NCBI GenBank assembly: GCA_015680685.1
Contig: MNCI01002042.1
Location: 580,251 to 642,250 of the forward strand
DNA length: 62,000 bases
Origin: Gnetum montanum
Taxonomy: Eukaryota; Streptophyta; Gnetopsida; Gnetales; Gnetaceae
Direction of reading: 5' to 3'
This document shows positions 54,599-62,000 of this stretch, piece by piece. The number at the start of each line of letters is the position of its first letter. Position 1 is the first letter of the stretch. The notes beneath the pieces were generated by a model, which was given only the letters and a program-made list of their open reading frames with translations, did not search any database and was not told where the DNA came from. Both the position numbers and the translations under genes were made by a program.

Positions 54599-56527
54599 TC
54601 ATTCTAAGCCCTCAGTTCTTTTTGAATTTTTATTTTACACATTTTTGTTTTACACATTCTTTCAACTTTTCTTATTTTTGTTTTACACCATCATTCATGT
54701 TTTTATTGTTTCTTTGTTTGCTTGATTTACTTTTATTCGTCATCTAATAAGTGCTCATGATGGTGGATTGAATTATATCATATTGATTGCTAATGTTTGG
54801 TTTTTACCGTTGAATTATGATGTTGATATTAAGGTATGGTTCTTTTGGTAAAATAGGCAATGAGTCCATGCCGCCCACTAATCCATACAACTCTATGATC
54901 TCCTTTGGCTTGGAACTGTATAGTCCCCTTTTTCTAAGTAAACTTGTTAATGAATTGGTTGCTGGGTATTTTTCAAACCAAGGAAAGACTCAAAGGATGA
55001 AAAGGGTGTGACTTCAAAGGGATTTGATGCATTGGTGCTAGCCATTCTCTTGGGTGCTTGGCTGCTTTTTCTTGGGTTTTCTGCCATTCTGACATTGTTC
55101 AAATATCAGGAAGCTGAGTGAATAAAAATAAGTCTTTGCATGATGTGGTTCTCACGCATCAAAAAAAAAAGAGAGAGAAAAAAGAGAAAAAGGTGAAAAT
55201 TCAAAGCACACCCCTTAGACATAATAAAGCAATATGGGCTATAAGTGCTGGTTATGGAACTGGAAAGACATGTTACCCATGCCTAAAGGTTCCCTCTAAC
55301 TAAGGCCCTTTCTCGCTTCCTACTTGTCCATCTCGCTCTCCTTGGAATGGTGGTGACTCTTTGTGGAAGCATTCTTGTTGCTTCAAGTGGATGGATTGGT
55401 CAAGTGTGTTGATGCAAGGTCACTAGATGTGGTTTGTTTGAGTTTGGATTTGCGATGAGTTCTACTCAGTCACATTAACCATAAAATACACAAGGGACTT
55501 TACATAACATTGTTCTTGGGATTCCATTCCATTTTCTCCTCTCCATCTTTCTCCCCAGTTTTCCACCTCATTGCCAATTTTATCATTAGTCTGTTTCTAG
55601 GTTGATGCATTATTTTTCTTTGGTGAATTCTTGTGGGTAATTTTTTAACTCTTGCTTCCAAATGACATTCCTAGAGCCTACAAACTCTTTGGTTTGTGGG
55701 TTTTTTAGGGCATAAAAGGCATGAGCTTGCTGTGGGGAGGACCCACTAGCATTCCTTTTTGGTGCAATTGTTAAGTTCTTTTCCTTAAACATTTCTTGCA
55801 ATCAATCATTTCTTGTTTCATCCACATCCATGGCATCCATTTTATTGGCATTGTTGTTGTTATTTTTTCCATCTTTCTTGCTCCTCATATTTTTCCATCT
55901 TATAGCTACCTACCGAAGGTTCGCTCTTAGTCATGGGGGGCGCTGGCACAAATTTTTCAATTTTTTCTATTTTGCTATTCACCTAACCCCTACACCTTGG
56001 GTAGTCACCTATGATAAATCTCTGAACCAATTTTTGCCATAACCACAACTCAGCCAATGCGCCTCATATCGAGGCAAGGTATCAATTGCATTGTGATTTA
56101 TCTATCCTTGCTCATTTGTGACTATGTTGTGTGTGCAGATGGAAATCATACAAACAATGGGCTGCGCTTGGAGGATGCACTCAGGATTAACCAAAACTGG
56201 AGCATTTACGAAAGGAGCAAGTCCAATGGTGTGGCTATGGATAAACAACGGAAGGCGCAATCTCAGCATTGGCGACAACACGCTTCATCTTCTTTCTCTC
56301 TCTTTCTCTTGAAACTACCAAATAAAGGCTTGGATATCATTTATGTACTAGTGTTCACCACAATGGTCATGAACAGTAATGTTGTAATATGCTTATTGAT
56401 CCGTTCATTGGGCATGTTGAGTCTGTCATCCCATTCCACCATCAGTTGTCAATTAGTCAATAATCCCATACCTTCCCAATATTTTGTAAAGAACTTGAGG
56501 ATGAGTTTTTATTTAGTTGCGGGGGTT
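54599..56527 (+). other. Element E post-integrase spacer
   Basis: This 1.9 kb is AT-rich. The part 55110-55320 matches element A spacer in reverse. No relative of element A's extra ORF is seen. A 157-codon open piece (56057-56530) has a hydrophobic start but no recognisable domain. GGGGG at 56521-56525 is the likely polypurine tract. Confidence 0.55.
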
Positions 56528-57515
56528 TGATGAGAGCGGTTACTCTAGTAGTTATTCTAATTATTAGAGTGGTTACTCTAGCAATTACTCTAGCAATTAT
56601 TCTAATTATTAGAGTGGTTACTCTAACGGTTACTCTAGTAGTTATTCTAATTATTAAAGTGGTTACTCTAGTGGTTACTTTAGTAGTTATTATAATTATT
56701 AAAGTGGTTACTCTAATTATTAGAGTAGTTTCTCCCAAGCCTATAAATAAAGTGCCTAGGCGCACAATTGGGAAAGAAGTCTTTCAGCAATCAAGTAGAG
56801 AAACTCTTATAGTCTGTTTGAAAGTTAGAGTATTTTCCAAGTGCCCGCAACAAGAGGTCTAAGTATGGACGAATCTTTATTCAAGCATTGTGTACCTGAG
56901 CACATCTTGTTTATAGCAATAAAGACGAGCTCTTTGATTCATCCTTGCAGCACTTGAAATTTGTTTTCTTACGCATTTCTTTTATTTTATTTTCTTATGC
57001 ATTTATTTTATCTTATTTTATTTTATGCACTTTACATTTCTGTTATTAGCAGAGCAATTCATTTTGATCAATTAAGCAAATCGTTAAATTACACAAGCAC
57101 GACCACTTCGAGCATGCGTGTAACGCTTGGTAACCAAGTAACGATTAGTGTTTGGTAATCCCAGTAGTGTTGCACTGGTTCAAGATGTGTACGGCAAGTG
57201 GGAACGGATGCTGGTGTTAGGATTAGTTAGGACTTAGTTAATGAGTAGTTAAGTTAAATTAGTCACTTAGTTACCTCTCTCCTTCCCTACTAGAACAGGA
57301 CATAAAAACATAAATGCCATAAAAATCATATGCCTCAAACTTACTTAACTATACAATCGTGACATACAGGTAAGCTTCGGAGGAAGATAACAATCAACCA
57401 ACCCATCCTTGTTCCACAAGGGCGCATAAGCACTTAGTCCTTGGAATTCGACCGGATCGTACATGAAACGCTCGTATTCGTATGGTTGAGCATAGGGGTA
57501 CCTCGCTGCTCATTA
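56528..57515 (+). repeat. Element E 3' LTR (988 bp)
   Basis: It starts TGATGAGAGCGG and is collinear with 48313-49263. The array in its U3 is longer (56533-56732), TATAAATA is at 56742-56749, and the end has decayed to TCATTA. Confidence 0.9.
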
Positions 57516-58130
57516 GCAAAGTTTCACTCAAAAATACAGCATCGACTATGAAGAAACTTTTGCATCAGTTGCCAAGCTTAACTCCATTAGAATCTTGTTG
57601 TCCCTCATTTGCAAACTTGGATTGGAAATTACACCAACTAAACATCAAGAATGCTTTTCTCAATGGCACTCTAGAGGAAGAGGTATATATAAGAGCTCCT
57701 TTAGGGCTTGAGACACAAGATGGTCCAGACAAGGTATGCAAGTTAAAAAAGTCTCTCTATGATCTAAAACAATTGCCAAGAGCCTGGTTTATTCAGTTTA
57801 GTGTGGTGATGAAGCAACTCGGCTATACACAGGGACAAGCAAATCACACCTTGTTTGTGAAAAAGAGTGAATTTGATAAGCAAGCCATTCTAATAGTGTA
57901 TGTAGATGATATGGTGATCACAGGTAATAATGAGGAAATCAAGAATCTCAAGAAAAGACTTCAAGCTAAATTTACAATAAGAGATCTTGGAGCTCTTAAG
58001 TACTTCCTCGAAATGGAAATCGCAAGAAGTCATAAGGGAATTTTCATATCGCAACAAAAGTACACACTTGATCTACTTAAGGAGACCAGGAATCTTGGGT
58101 GTAAGCCAATCAGTACACCCTTAGAATAGC
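57516..58130 (+). pseudogene. Copia reverse transcriptase, main part
   Basis: Coding resumes as FTQKYSIDYEETFASVAKLN, then after a frameshift DWKLHQLNIKNAFLNGTLEE, the catalytic VYVDDMVITGNN with both Asp residues, and LGALKYFLEMEIARS. It copies element RNA to DNA in live elements. With 47961-48312 it makes up the RT. One frameshift and a terminal stop are visible. Confidence 0.9.
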
Positions 58131-58880
58131 ATTGGAAGCATCAAATATGAGACGAAGATCCTCCTATTAATCAAAAAGCTATTAGCACTTGGTGGGAAAG
58201 CTAATTTATTTATCACTTACCAGACCTGATACTGCCTTTAGTGTGAGTCTCGTTAGTCAGTTTATGCATGCTCTAACTAAAAGGCATATGGAAGCAACTA
58301 ATTAGATTTCTAAGATATTTTAAAGGAAGTCTTGGCAAGGGTTTATTGTTCAAGAAGACTAAAGCTAGAGATGTGGTTGGTTTTTCTGATGTAGATTGAG
58401 ATGTGGTTGGTTTTTCTGATGTAGATTGGACAGGTGCAGTTGAAGATAGCAAATCTACCACAGGTTATTGCACAAAAGTGTGGAGAAATCTGGTGACCTG
58501 GAAAAGCAAGAAGCAATCAGTAGTTGCCTCAAGTAGTGTAGAAGCCGAATATAGAGCCATAGCCCAAGGTACATGCAAACACATTTGGATACAAAGACTA
58601 ATGGTAGATCTGAACATGCCTATAACCGGGCCCATGAAGTTGCATAGTGACAGCATGTTAGCCATCAATGTTGTTCACAACCTAGTCCAACATAACAAAA
58701 TGAAGCATGTGAGAATCAATAGAAATTTCATCAAGACAAAGATAGAAAATGGGACTATTGACCTCTCATACATTCCTACCAAATCCTAAGAGGCTAATGT
58801 TCTTACCAAGGATCTTCCAAAATCAAGTTTTGATTTTTGTGTTTCCAAGGTGAGAATGATTGACATCTACTCACCAGCTT
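58131..58880 (+). pseudogene. Copia RNase H
   Basis: The open part 58403-58789 reads GFSDVDWTGAVEDSKSTTGY (first Asp), SSSVEAEYRAIAQGTC (Glu), KLHSDSMLAINVVHN (Asp) and IENGTIDLSYIPTKS. A 30-bp tandem duplication at about 58369-58427 repeats DVVGFSDVD. Upstream parts carry stops. Confidence 0.88.
58369..58428 (+). repeat. 30-bp tandem duplication in copia RNase H
   Basis: The unit gagatgtggttggtttttct plus gatgtagatt occurs twice head to tail. The first copy ends in a stop (TGA), the second restores the frame. Confidence 0.9.
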
Positions 58881-58890
58881 GAGGGGGGAG
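58881..58890 (+). other. Copia polypurine tract
   Basis: GAGGGGGGAG lies directly before the 3' LTR, as is usual for copia elements. Confidence 0.85.
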
Positions 58891-59145
58891 TGTTGGAAAC
58901 CGAAATTAAAATCCCATGATTGTGTAGGATTTGATTGTTTCAGTTTCCTATTCTTGTATTTTGGGATTTGATTGTTTCAGTTTCCTAATTCTTTAAGAAT
59001 CCTTTTCCGCATGTGGTTAGTTTTCCAAGTTTTCCAAGAATAGGAGGTGGTTAGTTTTCCAAGAATAGGAGATTTCAGTTTCTTCTCTTTTGATTATAAA
59101 AGGTGTCATGAATAACAATTATTTTCTCCTCTTCCTCTGCTTTCA
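58891..59145 (+). repeat. Copia 3' LTR (255 bp)
   Basis: It starts TGTTGGAAACCG and ends TTTCA. It differs from the 5' LTR by a deletion after position 40 and by small duplications (ttttccaagaatagga twice). Confidence 0.9.
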
Positions 59146-61063
59146 GACAGAGGAAGGATTTCTTGTCACGTGTACTTGGATCAATGAACAACATGAAAAC
59201 ATTCCAGGTGACACAAGTTTGACATGCCATTGACGCTAGTTATTGTTCGCTCCACTGTGCTCTACTAAAAACAAAAGAAAAAAATATGAAGAAAAGTTAT
59301 TCAAAGGATGGATTTCTTCTCACGTGTACCTGCTTCAGTGAACATGAAAACAATGACATGCAACACACCGGTTGGGCATGGCCATGAAACTGAATAACAT
59401 AAACAAAACAATGACATTAACAAACAAACAAGCTTGGCATGGCACCAGCATCAGTGAACAACCTGAAAACAGTGGCTGTGACAAATAAGTTTGGCATAGC
59501 AATGGCATGTAGCAAACAAGCTTGACACGGCTACTTCACGACATTTACCATAAGTCCCCACAAAGTGCAACCGGGCCCCTAGTTGTGTTTAGGTTGGTGG
59601 CTAACTGATCCAGGGAAATTTGAGGAGCAACGTTCTCTCTTCGGTCAGAGAAAATGCTGCACTTTGGTTTCTTGATTGATTGCTTGCTCCTCAACATCTT
59701 TGCCATAATAAATCCACGGTCAGGAAGGCATCACATGACGTATTTAATCGGCCAACTTTATAGGCCTGACCGATTATATATCATTGCCCATTGTTTCATT
59801 TTGATCCAAATGTCTTTGAAGTTTTCAGACATGATCCCTTAAAATGTTCACTTAAAATGTTCACACGGATAATCGAAAATCCAAAAGCAAGAGATTAAAC
59901 AATAACCGTCCACGCACAAATGGGAAGATATCACTTAGCCAGTCAGCAATTATGGTCCCAATTCATTTTAGTTTACTTCTAAAGCTGAAGTACGGTTATG
60001 TGAAGAGTGAAAAGCAAACCACAACCTTTGGCAAATAGCAGCTCCATCACCAAAACATGATTCAATGAAGGCACACCCTCATTGTTAGTAAAATTGAGGA
60101 AGAATAAATACATGTAGACTAAGATTACCATCTTTTACAAATAGGGTAAGATTATCCTTTAAGAATTGACCATTCTTATGAGTCTCTGTAAAAATGCTTT
60201 CCAATGTATAATACCAGTATTGGTTTTAAATGCTGTCCACGACTGCCAACAGTTCTTCAAAAATAAATTAAAAGAGACTACAATTTTTACCAAACATAAT
60301 TGAATTCAACATGCAATTAGGTTTCGATTACTGATTACGATATAAATGGGTTTAAAAACTTTTGCACAGATGAACATGTATTAAAAATGACCATAACATA
60401 CGATGCATCTAATAAAGTCTTTTAAACAATTAACATCAATGGTTGAACTTTCTATAGAAAAATGAAGAATTTAAAAAATTACAATTGCAACACAGGTGAA
60501 AAGAGATTGCAAGGCCTAAAATACAAATCAAGTGAAACAATTTCCCGTTACTTGAAAAACACTTTAGTTTAAAACAGACATAGTTTCAATTCGTCAAGAC
60601 AGTCCACATAAGGAACGACATGAACAGTACTTCATTGATAACCCGTATGCAAAGGAGGTGCCATAGGAACAGTAACTTTAAAGTCAACCTGGAAGAAATT
60701 TTGAACCATAGGCACTTTCAATCGCTAAAGCTTTTTAAGAACGTTCGAATTCAATGTTACACTTTGAGCCTACAAGATGACACAACAGAACATAACTGGG
60801 TGTCTCCACTTTCCGAGCGGTGGACCAGGGTGACATCACAGTTTTGAAACCCTTCAACAAAGCATGCAAGAATATTTGATACAAATTAAGCCTCATACAT
60901 CTTCTTTTCCGGCATTATTTCCATAGCACTAAAAACGTTGAATAAAACTAACAAACAGGATCCGCGAAAATCGCGGTTAGTAAGCTCTGAACATTCTTGA
61001 TAGAGAATATGGGATTTAATTTCCCCGTCCATAATGAAGTGCAGAGCCCACTTTTGGCGATAG
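59146..61063. other. Intergenic region between copia element and decarboxylase gene
   Basis: A phrase with ggatttctt, tcacgtgtac and gaac(a)acatgaaaac occurs at 59155 and again at 59309, each with a CACGTG core. The rest is AT-rich with no gene that I recognise. The end next to 61063 should contain the 3' UTR of the decarboxylase gene. Confidence 0.5.
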
Positions 61064-61900
61064 TTATACCTGCTTGTGCTTGAGACAGGCACAATTCATC
61101 TCACCCACTTCCTTAGCAATACAAGGGGTAACAACCTTCCCATCTGGAAACCATTTTGGCCTATGTTCAATCAGCTCATCCACAAAAGAATCCAACTTAT
61201 CGATTGTGACATTTGGCATCACAACAACATGGGCAATATTTCCTTGACAAGCAAGTTGCCATTTGCGGACAAAAGTTTCATCTTGAGGTCTCTCAAACAC
61301 AACGGTGCTGCTCAATTCATTAAGCATAGCACTAAACCCTGCCGATTTCAATCTGTCTTTCAAATAATGAGCATTCCTAACACATTTCTGTACCTCCTTT
61401 TGAAACCCACTATACCCTTTTCGGTTCAAAGTATACCATAAGAATATGGGTGCATGTCCATTCCTGCTCCCCATTATTGTTGCATCCTTAGAAGCCAAAT
61501 ATTCCACATCACTAGAAAGAACTTTAATGTGCTCAAGCCTTGTAATTTGTACACCACAGGGCATTGGACATCCGACGAACTTATGCCCCGAAACACTGAC
61601 ACTTCCTATTGGTTTCTTGAAACTCACCTTCGGTGCCTGTGAAACAAGGAAGAAAATAGGATTATTAAAAAGCAAAAAGCAAAAAAAATACAGTAAGTTC
61701 TGGATCTTCTCCTGCAAAGCCTCAGTTAGGTACCAAAAAATTTGACAAAGCTCAAACATTTACCCGCTTCACAAACGGCATCATTAACCCAAATAAAGCT
61801 CCATCACAATGAATGTAAAATCGATCATGGTTAAAGCCAGTTTCTTCAAGGGTACGGATTACCAAATCTAAATCATCTACAGCTCCCTTTACAGTTGTTC
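61064..61900 (-). CDS. SDC: Serine decarboxylase (PLP-dependent), C-terminal exons, 5' part outside window
   Basis: Two minus-strand exons are visible, 61900-61764 and 61636-61064, with a GT-AG intron between them (donor CGG|GTAAATG, acceptor TTTCACAG|GCACCG). They encode [34 protein letters not shown], then [20 protein letters not shown], where Lys in SGHK binds pyridoxal phosphate. [20 protein letters not shown] and [20 protein letters not shown] follow. These match plant serine decarboxylase, often labelled histidine decarboxylase-like, which makes ethanolamine from serine for phospholipid synthesis. The stop is at 61064-61066. The next intron begins at 61901 (acceptor CTACTGCAG) and upstream exons lie beyond the right edge. 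The reading frame is undamaged. Confidence 0.93.
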
Positions 61901-62000
61901 CTGCAGTAGAAGAACAAAGTCCATTTGAGTTTTCCTTCGAACTTTGCAACTGAATTGCTATGTAAAGCAATCTTTTCCACCCAACCATTGTAACAGGACA
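61901..62000 (-). other. Intron of the decarboxylase gene (partial)
   Basis: The minus strand reads a pyrimidine-rich TTGTTCTTCTACTGCAG before the exon. Upstream sequence to the window edge is noncoding-like, although one frame happens to stay open. Confidence 0.7.

Larger units (their letters stand above)
48313..57515 (+). mobile_element. Athila-type Ty3/gypsy element E, nested in copia RT
   Basis: It has LTRs of 951 and 988 bp, a tRNA-Asp-type PBS at 49265-49282, then gag, protease, RT and integrase on the plus strand. RNase H and the N-terminal half of integrase are deleted at about 53840-53855. Copia RT coding stops at the left LTR and resumes after the right one. The flanks GGAAG and GCAAA do not form a clean target duplication, probably because of later mutation. 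Confidence 0.9.
30878..59145 (+). mobile_element. Ty1/copia element split by two nested Athila-type insertions
   Basis: A 266-bp LTR (30878-31143) and a 255-bp LTR (58891-59145) start TGTTGGAAACCG. Between them the plus strand reads gag, protease, integrase, RT, RNase H, the copia order. Removing 32984-47051 (with one GTTAG) and 48313-57515 leaves about 5.0 kb, the usual copia size, and rejoins integrase and RT coding. Stops and frameshifts are many. I find no clear target duplication: GCATA lies left and GACAG right. Confidence 0.92.

Noticed and set aside
56057-56530. 157-codon open frame in element E spacer
   Set aside because: No domain, no counterpart in element A, and its end runs into the polypurine tract and LTR.
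60620-60847. 75-codon open frame near the decarboxylase gene
   Set aside because: Short, no similarity recognised, and lies in the likely downstream region of the opposite-strand gene.

Overview
The window is nuclear DNA of a seed plant with a large, repeat-rich genome. Evidence is dense nested LTR retrotransposons of plant lineages (Tekay-, Tat- and Athila-type Ty3/gypsy, Ty1/copia), one intronless DYW-type PPR gene, and the 3' end of an intron-containing plant serine decarboxylase gene. Gene density and strong retroelement decay suggest a big-genome species, possibly a gymnosperm, but the species cannot be fixed from this sequence.

Layout. 1-8162: minus-strand Tekay/Del-like element cut by the left edge, with a 2.6 kb 5' LTR (5522-8162). 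Its gag is split by a 1.6 kb Athila-type fragment (3007-4628) made of one LTR, leader and part of gag. 8163-8456: unique flank. 8457-24222: a complete minus-strand Tat-lineage element with two 1454-bp LTRs and the target duplication AAGTC. Between its protease and reverse transcriptase lies a likely 5-kb pol intron. Inside it, on the opposite strand, is a nine-exon gene-like cassette (15137-19097) whose assignable exon junctions keep the reading frame; its early exons resemble an FCP1/HAD phosphatase fold. 24228-27326: flank with SINE-like repeats. 27327-29396: PPR-DYW editing-factor gene with an apparent in-frame deletion in its E region. 29397-30877: another SINE-like copy and a tandem repeat cluster.

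30878-59145: one Ty1/copia element of about 5 kb, spread over 28 kb because two Athila-type elements inserted into it. Element A (32984-47051, minus, TSD GTTAG) broke the integrase. Element E (48313-57515, plus) broke the reverse transcriptase. Element A also holds a plus-oriented solo LTR (36960-37792) and a 2.8-kb sense-strand extra ORF relic after integrase. 59146-61063: intergenic. 61064 to the right edge: C-terminal part of a serine decarboxylase gene on the minus strand.

Only the PPR gene and the decarboxylase look like functional host genes. Retroelement genes are mostly broken by stops, frameshifts and deletions. The Tat element is the best preserved: it keeps YVDD, the integrase acidic residues and two RNase H domains, with only a few lesions.
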